In this document: positions 19,408 through 27,653 of the stretch, piece by piece
Layout: every line of letters begins with the position of its first letter
How positions within the stretch are numbered: position 1 is the first letter of the stretch
NCBI RefSeq assembly: GCF_004331385.1
Contig: NZ_SJON01000002.1
Location: forward strand, 1 to 64,000
Direction of reading: 5' to 3'
Source of the DNA: Enterobacter quasihormaechei
GTDB lineage: Bacteria > Pseudomonadota > Gammaproteobacteria > Enterobacterales > Enterobacteriaceae
DNA: 64,000 nucleotides
Translations under genes and position numbers: made by a program
The notes under the pieces: model-generated
Database searches by the model: none
Seen by the model: only the letters and a program-made list of their open reading frames with translations
What the model was told of the DNA's origin: nothing

Positions 19408-19707
19408 ATGATTAATCATTTTCGTGATCAATGGCTTAAGGATTTTTTTCTGTATGGGAAATCCAGCAATGTAATCCCTTCTAGCCTTGAATCAGCCTTA
19501 GCGAGGAAGCTGGATATGATCAACGCTGCCACCTCGCACCGGGATCTGAGATCCCCGCCGGGCAATATGTATGAATTGCTGAATCCCCCGCTTGCAGGGT
19601 ACTCGGCGATTCGCGTGAACAGGCAATACAGGTTGGTATTCAGGTGGTCAGAGGGCAAAGCAGACGATCTCTACCTCTCTCCGCACAAATACACGCCATA
19701 CAAATGA
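19408..19707 (+). CDS. higB: HigB-type toxin (RelE/ParE superfamily)
   Basis: A 99-residue protein of the HigB-like killer family. It has the family's layout: a short helical N-terminus (FRDQWLKDFFLYG), RKLDMINAA, then the beta-core with YSAIRVNRQYRLVFRW. Characterised HigB toxins are ribosome-dependent mRNA endonucleases that stop translation. The toxin gene comes first, the typical higBA order, and the antitoxin starts 11 bp later. A palindromic site upstream suits autorepression. The pair sits between the bap operon and the aminotransferase gene, with no integrase or transposase nearby. Confidence 0.88.
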   Translation: MINHFRDQWLKDFFLYGKSSNVIPSSLESALARKLDMINAATSHRDLRSPPGNMYELLNPPLAGYSAIRVNRQYRLVFRWSEGKADDLYLSPHKYTPYK

Positions 19708-19717
19708 GGCATTACCT

Positions 19718-20065
19718 ATGACTCTTCAACAGGCTCTACGCAAACCCACCACGCCGGGCGACGTGTTGCAGTATGAATATCTTGAGCCGCTCAATCTGAA
19801 AATTAGCGATCTTGCGGAAATGCTTAACGTGCACCGTAACACCATCAGTGCTCTCGTTAATAATAATCGTAAACTGACGGCCGATATGGCATTCAGATTG
19901 GCCAAGGCATTTGATACCACCATTGAATTCTGGTTGAACCTACAGCTAAACGTCGACGTCTGGGAAGCGCAAACCAATTCCCGGACTCAGGAGGAGTTGA
20001 GCCGTATAAAGACGGTCGCGGAAATTATGGCAAAAAGGAAATCAGGCCAGCCGGATGTGGCCTGA
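19718..20065 (+). CDS. higA: HigA-type antitoxin, XRE-family DNA-binding protein
   Basis: A 115-residue HigA antitoxin. The XRE helix-turn-helix spans about residues 28-75 (ISDLAEMLNVHRNTISALVN, then KLTADMAFRLAKAFDTT). The motif FWLNLQ follows, as is typical of HigA proteins. It should bind and neutralise the HigB protein encoded 11 bp upstream and repress their shared promoter, probably at the palindrome near 19338-19366. The C-terminus is lysine- and arginine-rich. Confidence 0.9.
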   Translation: MTLQQALRKPTTPGDVLQYEYLEPLNLKISDLAEMLNVHRNTISALVNNNRKLTADMAFRLAKAFDTTIEFWLNLQLNVDVWEAQTNSRTQEELSRIKTVAEIMAKRKSGQPDVA

Positions 20066-20115
20066 TCGGTCGTTTTCCCCGGTACGATATTGACCGCACC
20101 GGGTTTCACGCATAT

Positions 20116-21297
20116 TTACAGGGAGATTTTCAGGCGTCGAACCGCTTCTTTCAGCTGTTCATCCGTTGGGGTAACGAACGACATGCGCAGCGTTGTCTGG
20201 TCCGGTTCGTTGCAGTAGAAGAACTCACCCGGCACAAACACCACGCCGTTGCTCAACGTTTTTTCCAGCCATTTCGTCGTATTCATGCCGTTGTTCATTT
20301 TTGCCCACAGGAACATCCCGCCCTTCGGCTTGTGGAACGACATCACATCGCCCAGCTCGGCTTCCAGTTCCGCTGCAAACGTCTGGTATTTCTGGCGATA
20401 GGCCTCGCGGATCATTTTAATCTGGTTCGCCAGACGCCCGGTTTTCAGATACTCGTACGTCATCAGCTGCGACAGCGTGCTGGTGTGCAGATCGGTGGTT
20501 TGCTTGAGGTTCACCACCGCGCGCTTCAGCCATTCCGGCACCAGCACCCAGCCCACGCGGGTGCCCGGCGCGAGGATTTTGGAGAAGGTAGAGGTGTACA
20601 CCACGTTATCCTCATTGCCGATATCTTTCGCATGGGCAATCAGCGGGCGGAACGCTTCGTCAGTGTAATTGATCTCGCTGTACGGGTCGTCTTCGATGAT
20701 CACGAAGTCGTAGCGCTTCGATAATTCCACCAGCTGTTTACGGCGCGCTTCGGAGAGCGTCACGCCGCCGGGGTTACCGAAGGTTGGCACGATATAGACC
20801 GCCTTGATGGTTTTCTTCGCCACCAGCGCTTCCAGCTCATCCACTTTCATGCCGTCGCCGTCGGTGCCGACGGATTCAAAATTCGCCTGTGCCAGGCCAA
20901 AGACCTGCAACGCGGCGAGGTAGGTAGGACGCTCAACGACGACCGTATCGCCTGGGTTAATTAACGCACGCGCCAGCACGTCCAGAGACTGTTGCGAGCC
21001 CGAGGTGATGACCACGTCATCGGCTTTACAGGCGATGCCGCGTCCTTCGCAGATACGCTGGATCTCTTCGCGCAGCCCCGGGACGCCTTCCGTCAGGCCG
21101 TACTGGAACGCTTCGCCAAAATGCTGAGACAGCACGGCATCAGCAGCGATTTTTAAACCTTCGTGATCGAACAGGTCCGGGTTAGGAATACCGCCACCCA
21201 GCGAAATCACGCCTGCCATTTTGCTATGTTTTAATAATTCACGAATGGCAGAGGATTGCAGGCCCTGCGCGCTGCTGGCGAGTTTGTTTGCAGACAT
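20116..21297 (-). CDS. PLP-dependent aminotransferase (class I/II, 2-aminoadipate-like)
   Basis: A 393-residue fold-type I aminotransferase without the N-terminal GntR domain of MocR proteins. The internal aldimine lysine is Lys240 in STFSKILAPGTRVGW, and the substrate-binding SLGGGIPNPDLF motif is near the N-terminus. It most resembles the LysN/2-aminoadipate and multisubstrate aminotransferase group, which uses 2-oxoglutarate with aromatic or branched amino acids; the true substrate is not clear. The ATG at 21297 follows a purine-rich site (GAAGGTAAG). It runs in the same direction as the LysR gene 20 bp upstream, so the two may be cotranscribed. Confidence 0.85.
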   Translation of the reverse strand: MSANKLASSAQGLQSSAIRELLKHSKMAGVISLGGGIPNPDLFDHEGLKIAADAVLSQHFGEAFQYGLTEGVPGLREEIQRICEGRGIACKADDVVITSGSQQSLDVLARALINPGDTVVVERPTYLAALQVFGLAQANFESVGTDGDGMKVDELEALVAKKTIKAVYIVPTFGNPGGVTLSEARRKQLVELSKRYDFVIIEDDPYSEINYTDEAFRPLIAHAKDIGNEDNVVYTSTFSKILAPGTRVGWVLVPEWLKRAVVNLKQTTDLHTSTLSQLMTYEYLKTGRLANQIKMIREAYRQKYQTFAAELEAELGDVMSFHKPKGGMFLWAKMNNGMNTTKWLEKTLSNGVVFVPGEFFYCNEPDQTTLRMSFVTPTDEQLKEAVRRLKISL

Positions 21298-21317
21298 TCT
21301 TTGCTTACCTTCTTTTT

Positions 21318-22205
21318 TTATAGTGTGCCCAATCTTAGCAGAATATGCGCAATAAATTCCGTTAGCTTAGGCAGCGGACGCAAATCCTGACGCCACAGTA
21401 AATGCACCGGCCTCGGCGCGGGTGTGAATGCCTCCAGCACCCGTACCAGCCTGCCGCTCGCCAGCTCTTCCGCCACCAGCACTTCCGGTTGCAGCAACAG
21501 TCCAGCCCCGGCTCGCGCCGCCATGCGTAACCCGTAGCCGTCATTGCACCTTAAGACGGCATCCCGCTTCCAGCGCACTTCGCCTTCAACACCCGGCAGC
21601 CGCCACTCGTTACGCGCCGTCCATACCGTGTGCGACAGGCACAGATGATCCACCAGATCGGCTGGCGTTTGCGGCGTACCGTGGCGCGCCAGATAATCCG
21701 GCGAAGCGCAGATCGTCATGTTGTAAGGACACAGGTATTTCGCCACCAGATCGTCATGACGAATCTCACCGATGCGAATGGCCAGATCGACCCCTTCTTC
21801 TACCAGATCGACCATTCGATTGGTGAGATCCAGCTCGATGCGCACTTCCGGGTAGCGCTGTAAAAACGAGGCGGTCAGGGGCGCGATAACGCAGCCGCCA
21901 AACGACGTGGGGGCCGTCACGCGCAGGGTGCCGGCAGGTGCGGCACGCAGACGTTCAACCGCGTTTTCGGCAATCGAGACCTGCTCCAGCACGCGCCTTG
22001 TCTCTTCATAATAAACGCGCCCGGCATCCGTCAGGCTCTGGCGGCGGGTGTTGCGCTCCAGCAGCCGCGTGCCGAGCTGCGATTCCAGCTGTGCAATATA
22101 CTTCCCGACCATCACCGCCGACATCTCCAGCCGCGACGCCGCGCCGGTAAAGCTGCCGCTCTCTACCACCGCGATAAACGTCTCCATCCCGCGAAGCTTA
22201 TCCAT
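21318..22205 (-). CDS. LysR family transcriptional regulator
   Basis: A 295-residue LysR regulator of the CrgA/DsdC-like group. The HTH is at residues about 3-60 (FIAVVESGSFTGAASRLEMS), and the effector domain starts near 90 with the family motif GTLRVTAPTSFG. It is divergent from a small SDR gene 97 bp away, the likely target. The pairing of LysR and SDR is similar to the pair at the left edge of the window, but the proteins are not close relatives. Its stop is 20 bp before the aminotransferase start. Confidence 0.9.
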   Translation of the reverse strand: MDKLRGMETFIAVVESGSFTGAASRLEMSAVMVGKYIAQLESQLGTRLLERNTRRQSLTDAGRVYYEETRRVLEQVSIAENAVERLRAAPAGTLRVTAPTSFGGCVIAPLTASFLQRYPEVRIELDLTNRMVDLVEEGVDLAIRIGEIRHDDLVAKYLCPYNMTICASPDYLARHGTPQTPADLVDHLCLSHTVWTARNEWRLPGVEGEVRWKRDAVLRCNDGYGLRMAARAGAGLLLQPEVLVAEELASGRLVRVLEAFTPAPRPVHLLWRQDLRPLPKLTEFIAHILLRLGTL

Positions 22206-22302
22206 ATTCCAAACCTTTGGTTAGTAATCATCTAACTTTATCCCAGTTTATCTGACTTTTTATTTATTAAAGAATGAGGGCTTACAACATGAGGAGTCGG
22301 AT

Positions 22303-22905
22303 ATGAAAATCGTCATTATTGGTGCCAGCGGTACGGTCGGTCGTGCAGTCGCAGAAGAGTTAAGCCAACGCCACGAGACGATCCGCGTGGGTCGCACGCA
22401 GGGCGATCGTCAGGTGGATATCACCTCTCAGGCGAGCGTACAGGCGCTGTTCGAAAAAATCGGCCCGGTGGATGCGATCGTCTCCGCAACCGGAGGGGTG
22501 CACTTCGGCCCGCTCGCAACTATGACCGACGGCGAGTTCAACCAGGGCTTGCAGGATAAGCTGCTGGGGCAGGTTCGTCTGGCGCTGACCGGCCAGCACT
22601 ACCTGAACGAAGGCGGTTCGATTACGCTGATAAGCGGGATTGTGGCGCACGAGCCGATTGCACAGGGCGTCAACGCCACCACGGTAAACGCGGCGCTGGA
22701 AGGGTTTGTCCGCGCCGCGGCCTGCGAACTGCCGCGCGGTATTCGCATTAACCTGATCAGCCCGACGGTGCTGACGGAATCCGCCGAAGCGTATGAGGGC
22801 TTCTTCCCCGGCTTTGTAAGCGTTCCCGCCGCGAGCGTGGCGCAGGCCTACCGCCGCAGCGTGGAAGGGGTACAGAGCGGTCGGGTATATAAAGTCGGTT
22901 ATTAA
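22303..22905 (+). CDS. short-chain dehydrogenase (atypical, 200 aa)
   Basis: A 200-residue SDR protein, shorter than classical members. The N-terminal nucleotide-binding motif is IIGASGTVGRAVAEEL (residues about 5-20), and an arginine pair near 28-31 (VGRTQ) suggests NADP preference. The segment ATTVNAALEGFVRAAA holds the helix where YxxxK normally sits; the Tyr is replaced here by Asn (VNAALEG), so catalysis may be altered. An AGGAG site precedes the ATG. It is divergent from a LysR gene and convergent with the methyltransferase, overlapping its end by 4 bp. Confidence 0.8.
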   Translation: MKIVIIGASGTVGRAVAEELSQRHETIRVGRTQGDRQVDITSQASVQALFEKIGPVDAIVSATGGVHFGPLATMTDGEFNQGLQDKLLGQVRLALTGQHYLNEGGSITLISGIVAHEPIAQGVNATTVNAALEGFVRAAACELPRGIRINLISPTVLTESAEAYEGFFPGFVSVPAASVAQAYRRSVEGVQSGRVYKVGY

Positions 22906-23633
22906 GCCTTACGGGCGGCGATGAGCACCAGCATCGGGCGCTCCGCCTCTTCGGCCAGCGCGGGCCAGGCGTCAACCTGCGCCTGCGTTGGCCCCCACTC
23001 ATTGACTTCACTTATCGTTAATCCCGCCTTGACCAGCGCGTTGAGGACCGTACCCAGCGTGCGGTGATATTTGATGACCCCCTCTGCCAGCCAGTTGCTG
23101 ACGCGCTTGCCTTCGTCCTGATAATGGTTAACGCCCCAGAACCGCTCACCGTTGTCATCGGTGAGCCAGCCCTGACGGGTGGCGCAGGTGTAAATCGGGT
23201 GTTCCATCGAGAAGACCAGGCTGCCGCCGGGTTTGAGCGCGCGCTGGACGTTGGCGAATAATATGTCCAGTTGCGGCAGGTAGTGCAGCGCCAGCGAGCT
23301 GTAGACCAGATCGAAACTGTTTTCGCGAAGCTGAAGAGAGTCGAGATCGCGACGCTGATAGTGAATCTGCGCGTCATCCGTCAGTTCAGCCGCGCGGGCC
23401 AGCATTTTTTCTGAGATATCGACGCCCGTAACCTCGCAAGCGCCCAGCTCGCGCGCCACGCGGCAGAACCAGCCGTAGCCGCAGCCGAGATCGATAACCG
23501 ATTTTCCGGTTAAATCCGGCAGCATCGCCTTAAGCGCAGGCCACTCCGGCGCGCCGTCCAGCCCCTGCACCGAGCGCGGAAGCTGAGCGTAGCCTTCGAA
23601 AAATGCCGGATTGTCGTAGATGTTTTGTGCCAT
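22902..23633 (-). CDS. class I SAM-dependent methyltransferase
   Basis: A 243-residue methyltransferase. Motif I, VIDLGCGYGWFCR, lies near residues 45-60. Then come the acidic loop (EVTGVDIS), DARMLARA-like helix and motif post-I (FDLVYSSLALHYL), giving a Methyltransf_11/25-type fold that binds S-adenosylmethionine. The substrate is unknown. The open frame extends upstream, but I chose ATG 23633 because AAGAGGGA lies just before it and the upstream residues look like non-coding REP sequence. It is convergent with the SDR gene, with a 4-bp overlap. Confidence 0.85.
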   Translation of the reverse strand: MAQNIYDNPAFFEGYAQLPRSVQGLDGAPEWPALKAMLPDLTGKSVIDLGCGYGWFCRVARELGACEVTGVDISEKMLARAAELTDDAQIHYQRRDLDSLQLRENSFDLVYSSLALHYLPQLDILFANVQRALKPGGSLVFSMEHPIYTCATRQGWLTDDNGERFWGVNHYQDEGKRVSNWLAEGVIKYHRTLGTVLNALVKAGLTISEVNEWGPTQAQVDAWPALAEEAERPMLVLIAARKA

Positions 23634-23676
23634 GGCAGATCCCTCTTTAAGAATGTGCCTGGCAGTATACTGCATT

Positions 23677-23752
23677 GTCGGGTGGCGGCTTCGCCTTACC
23701 CGACCTACAAATCTCCGAACCGTAGGCCGGGTAAGCGCAGCGCCACCCGGCT
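23677..23752. repeat. REP/BIME palindromic element
   Basis: Two inverted copies of the REP core: GTCGGGTGGCGGCTTCGCC on the left and GTAAGCGCAGCGCCACCCGG on the right. They lie between the methyltransferase start and the end of the amidohydrolase gene. It marks the 3' end of the fdrA-type operon. Confidence 0.85.
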
Positions 23753-23757
23753 CGCTT

Positions 23758-25137
23758 TTAGCCAACAACGCCCCAGACAAGGTTCCCCTTGTGGAACGTT
23801 GCGGTGCGCGGAGAAATGCGCGCCACCGCCTCGGCGGAGCAGGAGGCGTCCACCAGCACAAAGCTGGCTTCATCCTGCGCTTTCGGCCATACGCGTTCAC
23901 CTTTATCGTTCAGCGGCAGCACGTCGCCGGTGGCGATGCCGAGCGCGCGGGAGAGCGTCTGCTCGTTCGGGCGAATATAGAGCTGGGCATACAGATTGGC
24001 TTTCTCCAGCATGTCCCCCAGACCGTACGGCGACCAGTGGTCGATCACGCTGTCGGTGCCCGTCATCACGAACACGCCCTTCTCCCGCAGCTGCTTCAGC
24101 GGCATGTGCAGGGTGCCAATCGGCACGGTGGAGGCGATGGTCACCTGCTGCGCCGCCATGCGGGTGGCTATCTCATCCACCTGCTGCTCGTTGAGCGTCG
24201 CCAGCGCGAAGGCGTGGCTGATGGTCAGCTTCCCCTTCAGCTCCGGCGTTTTCTCCACGGTTTCCACCATGTAATTCACCGCCGCCACGCCCGCCGGGCT
24301 GGTTTCATGCAGGTGAATATCCACCCCTTTGTCGTAGTCCAGCGCAATCTGGAACATGGTATCGAGCGATTTTTCCATCGCGCCGTCAACGCTGGTTGGG
24401 TCCAGCCCGCCCACGTAGTGCGCCCCGGCCTGCATCGCCTCGCGCATCAGCTTTTCAGAGTTGGAGAGCAGCAGACCGTGCTGCGGGAAGGCAACGATTT
24501 CGCAGTCGAAACCTGCGCTGCGGCGCGCCAGCACCGCCTGCAAATTCTCCAGGTTTTTCAGGCCGGAAACCGGCTCAATATTGCAGTGGCTGCGGGCAAT
24601 CGTGGATCCTTTCGACTGGATCAGGTCGATCAGCTTTTCCGCGCGCGCCTGAGTGTAAGGCTGTAACTCCGGCAGCAGCTTCTGTTCCAGGCGGATCATA
24701 TCCTGAATAGTGGTTCCCGCCGGGCGGTTGAGCGACCGCCACGGGCCGCCGTAAAAGGTTTTATCCAGATGAATGTGCATGTCGCGCATCGCCGGAAGCA
24801 TCAGTTTCTTACCCGCGTCGTAGTGCGGCAGCGCGGCGTCGGCGTGGCTGTTGTTATCGCGAAGGGCGACGATTTTACCGTCTTTGATCTCCAGCGTTTT
24901 CAGCTCGGTGCGAGTGCTTGTCGCCACGCTGCCGTCGACGTTGAACCCGGCCTCCAGCAGCACGTTGTCCAGATAGTAATGTTTTGCGGTGATGTTCATC
25001 GGTTTCCCCGTCTCGCAGGTTGCCTTTGCAGAGTCGGCAGCATACGCGACGGAGCCGGTTGCGCCAAACAGCGCGCAGGCGGTGACCATTTTGCCGCTCT
25101 GGCTGATAAACTCGCGGCGGCTTTTGTTTTCACTCAT
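23758..25137 (-). CDS. Tat-exported amidohydrolase, cytosine-deaminase-like
   Basis: A 459-residue metal-dependent amidohydrolase. The N-terminus SRREFIS (residues 5-11), then a hydrophobic stretch and AYAADS, is a twin-arginine export signal. The metal site is complete: His121 and His123 (MHIHLDKTF), His275 and His277 (HLHET), His308 (SHAF) and Asp362 (TGTDS), in the order seen in cytosine deaminase. It should hydrolyse a cyclic C-N bond, probably in the periplasm. It is the last gene of the operon; ATG 25137 has AAGGAAG upstream and follows the carbamate kinase stop by 1 bp. An upstream ATG at 25176 is less likely because it would put 13 residues before the Tat motif. Confidence 0.85.
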   Translation of the reverse strand: MSENKSRREFISQSGKMVTACALFGATGSVAYAADSAKATCETGKPMNITAKHYYLDNVLLEAGFNVDGSVATSTRTELKTLEIKDGKIVALRDNNSHADAALPHYDAGKKLMLPAMRDMHIHLDKTFYGGPWRSLNRPAGTTIQDMIRLEQKLLPELQPYTQARAEKLIDLIQSKGSTIARSHCNIEPVSGLKNLENLQAVLARRSAGFDCEIVAFPQHGLLLSNSEKLMREAMQAGAHYVGGLDPTSVDGAMEKSLDTMFQIALDYDKGVDIHLHETSPAGVAAVNYMVETVEKTPELKGKLTISHAFALATLNEQQVDEIATRMAAQQVTIASTVPIGTLHMPLKQLREKGVFVMTGTDSVIDHWSPYGLGDMLEKANLYAQLYIRPNEQTLSRALGIATGDVLPLNDKGERVWPKAQDEASFVLVDASCSAEAVARISPRTATFHKGNLVWGVVG

Positions 25138-25138
25138 C

Positions 25139-26095
25139 TTATCTTCCTTCATTAACAATGTGGGTACCCGTTTCACCGCGCAGCGCCGCGGGCAGGCAGT
25201 CCGGCGAGGTGATGATCACGCGCCTGCCGCCGTGGCGTAAAAACGCCAGCGAGGCGACGATTTTGGGCAGCATGCTGCCCGCCGGGAAGTGGCCTTCGTT
25301 CATGTAGCGCGTCATCTGCGCCACGCTGACGGTGTCCAGCGCCTGCTGGTCTGGCTTGCCGAAGTTAACGCAGACATTCTCCACGCCGGTGGTTATCACC
25401 AGCACGTCGGCGCAAATCTCACGGGCCAGCAGCGCGGTGGAGAGATCTTTATCAATCACCGCATCGACGCTCTGATAGTCCCCATGCTCGCTGCGCACCA
25501 CGGGAATGCCTCCGCCGCCCGCGCCGATGACCACAAAACCCTTCTGCGTTAGCGCCTTAATCGCATCCGCCTCGACGATGCGCAGCGGCTGGGGTGAGGC
25601 CACCACGCGGCGATAGCCCCGGCCTGAATCCTCGACAAAATGCCAGTCCGGGTGCGCGAGCTGTAGCTCGTCGCGCTGCGCCTCGCTGAAGAACGCGCCG
25701 ATCGGTTTTGTCGGGTGCGTAAAGCCGGGATCGTTTTTATCCACCTCCACCTGGGTAACGACCGTGACCGCCTTCTGCTCGCCGCGCGCCGCCAGGCGGT
25801 TGTTGAGCGCCTGCTGGATGAGGTAGCCGATACCGCCCTGGGTATCCGCCACGCAGTTTGCCAGCGGGGTCAGCGGCAGCCCTTCCCGCTCGTGGGCGAT
25901 CTCGGCGCGGCGCAGATCCAGCCCCACCTGCGGACCGTTGCCGTGGGTGAGGACGATGTCATAGTCGGAGGCCAGCATTTCGAGCACCGACTCGGCCACC
26001 GCTTTGACCGCCTGCGCCTGATGTTCAACCGACTGGCTGGCGTTGTCTTTGATGATGCTGTTGCCGCCGATGGCGACGACCATAAGCTCTTTCAT
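25139..26095 (-). CDS. carbamate kinase
   Basis: A 318-residue carbamate kinase of the amino-acid kinase fold (ArcC/YbcF type). The N-terminal VVAIGGNSII and the central GNGPQVG and GAGGGGIPVV motifs form the nucleotide and phosphate sites. It converts carbamoyl phosphate and ADP to ATP, CO2 and ammonia. Its position next to FdrA and the DUF1116 protein matches the E. coli fdrA-ylbEF-ybcF (allK) cluster, where it harvests energy from carbamoyl phosphate. The start overlaps the permease stop by 4 bp (ATGA). Confidence 0.93.
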   Translation of the reverse strand: MKELMVVAIGGNSIIKDNASQSVEHQAQAVKAVAESVLEMLASDYDIVLTHGNGPQVGLDLRRAEIAHEREGLPLTPLANCVADTQGGIGYLIQQALNNRLAARGEQKAVTVVTQVEVDKNDPGFTHPTKPIGAFFSEAQRDELQLAHPDWHFVEDSGRGYRRVVASPQPLRIVEADAIKALTQKGFVVIGAGGGGIPVVRSEHGDYQSVDAVIDKDLSTALLAREICADVLVITTGVENVCVNFGKPDQQALDTVSVAQMTRYMNEGHFPAGSMLPKIVASLAFLRHGGRRVIITSPDCLPAALRGETGTHIVNEGR

Positions 26096-27642
26096 ACGTT
26101 TTCCTTCGCAACGGTAACTTCAGCGCTCGCAGCTTCACGGCTGTCGAGGAAATGCTTCACCACAAACATCCCGCCCATCATCAGGTAGGCCGTGACGAAC
26201 ATCAGGGAACTGCCCTCGGCAAAGCCCACAACCGGCGCGTGGATCACGCCAAACAGCGCCAGCAGCGCCCCACCTGCGGCGGCGACGGCTCCGCGCAGCG
26301 GTTTGTTGATGATGGCGAAGATAGCGATACAGCCCCAGAGCATGCTGGCGAGCGGCGCGCCGTTGCCGAGGTGCATCAGCCCCTCGTAGTAAATCCCTTT
26401 GCTGTGCAGCACGTCGGTGCCAATTTTCGCCGCGCTGGTTCCCGCCGCGCTCATCACGCTGTTCATCATGGTCAGCGCCCAGTTAGCGATCCACGGGAAC
26501 AGGCAGATAAAGATGACGGGCACCTCCACTTTCGGCGTTTCCCGCACCACCTGGTTGGCGGTGACGACGCCGATAAACACCAGAATCGGCACGATAGCGG
26601 TCATCGGTATGATGGCGAGCATAAACGCCCCCAGCCCGAACAGCGGCACGATAAACATGGTTACGCCGGACGCCAGCGTGTAGCCGATGCTCGCCCCCAT
26701 CGCCTTCCAGCCGGGATGGCCCACGTAGACCGTGACCGGGAACGGGTTGCCCATCAGGCAGCCGAGCATGGAAGCCAGGCCGTTCGCCAGCATTACCTTG
26801 CGGGTCGGGTACTCATCCCCCGCCGCGTGGGCGCTTTCGATGTTCTCCAGGTCAAAGATGTAGTTCGCCAGCCCCAGCGGCACGGCGGACGCCAGATACG
26901 GCAGCGCGTGCGGCAGGCCCTGCATAAAGCTGTCCACGTGAACCTCCGGCGGGTTAAAGCCGAAGGAGGACATAGACGCCTTGATGGCATCCGGGCTTTG
27001 CAGTCCGGAAATCCACGCTAATGCCGTTCCGGCAATCAGCAGCAGCAGGCCGGTCGGGATTTTGGCGAAAATCGGCTTTTTACCGAACCAGTTAATGAAG
27101 ATCAGCAGCAGGACGATGAACGACACGGTGGGCGCTTCGAACGCCTGCAACATCGGGTTCATCGCCAGCAGCAGCAGGCCAAGACCGGACAGGCACGACA
27201 GCAGCACGGTACGCGGGATCATCTTGCGGATGGTCTCACCCAGGAACGAGCCGCCCGCGAGGATCATCGCTTCCACGAAGCACCACACCAGGCCAATCTG
27301 AATCGCGAAATCCGCATCCCCGGTTTGCTGATAAACCGGCATCAGCACCAGGAAGGTCACGGTAAAAATCGAGGGTGCGCTCGGGCCGGACGGCAGCGCG
27401 GTGACGTCCGTACGTCCGGTGGCGCGCGCCATTTGCAGGCCAAACCATGTGTAGCATAAGCTCGCTACCAGCACCGCCAGCCCGAAGGCCGGCGCGATGC
27501 GTCCATAAACAATCTCCTTCGGGATGCCGACGACAAAAATGAGCAACCCCATCATGGTCAGCAAATTAGTCAGGTTGTTGGTCATCAACCCGAAATAGGC
27601 CGCCCAGTCACCTCTTTTCCACTCCAGTTTCATGTTTTTCAT
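26092..27642 (-). CDS. NCS2-type nucleobase/ureide permease
   Basis: A 516-residue polytopic inner membrane protein with about 12-14 hydrophobic segments. Its character is that of xanthine/uracil-type (NCS2, AzgA-like) permeases; GLANYIFDLENIESA and GNPFPVTVYVGHPGWK are typical loop motifs. It probably imports the operon's substrate or the product of the exported amidohydrolase by cation symport. The exact substrate cannot be read from sequence. It lies 11 bp after the DUF1116 gene and overlaps the carbamate kinase start by 4 bp, so it is clearly part of the operon. Confidence 0.82.
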   Translation of the reverse strand: MKNMKLEWKRGDWAAYFGLMTNNLTNLLTMMGLLIFVVGIPKEIVYGRIAPAFGLAVLVASLCYTWFGLQMARATGRTDVTALPSGPSAPSIFTVTFLVLMPVYQQTGDADFAIQIGLVWCFVEAMILAGGSFLGETIRKMIPRTVLLSCLSGLGLLLLAMNPMLQAFEAPTVSFIVLLLIFINWFGKKPIFAKIPTGLLLLIAGTALAWISGLQSPDAIKASMSSFGFNPPEVHVDSFMQGLPHALPYLASAVPLGLANYIFDLENIESAHAAGDEYPTRKVMLANGLASMLGCLMGNPFPVTVYVGHPGWKAMGASIGYTLASGVTMFIVPLFGLGAFMLAIIPMTAIVPILVFIGVVTANQVVRETPKVEVPVIFICLFPWIANWALTMMNSVMSAAGTSAAKIGTDVLHSKGIYYEGLMHLGNGAPLASMLWGCIAIFAIINKPLRGAVAAAGGALLALFGVIHAPVVGFAEGSSLMFVTAYLMMGGMFVVKHFLDSREAASAEVTVAKENV

Positions 27643-27653
27643 GGATGCATGCC

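Noticed and set aside
23634..23900. N-terminal extension of the methyltransferase
   Set aside because: It would translate the REP element and part of the amidohydrolase gene; the ATG at 23633 has its own ribosome site.
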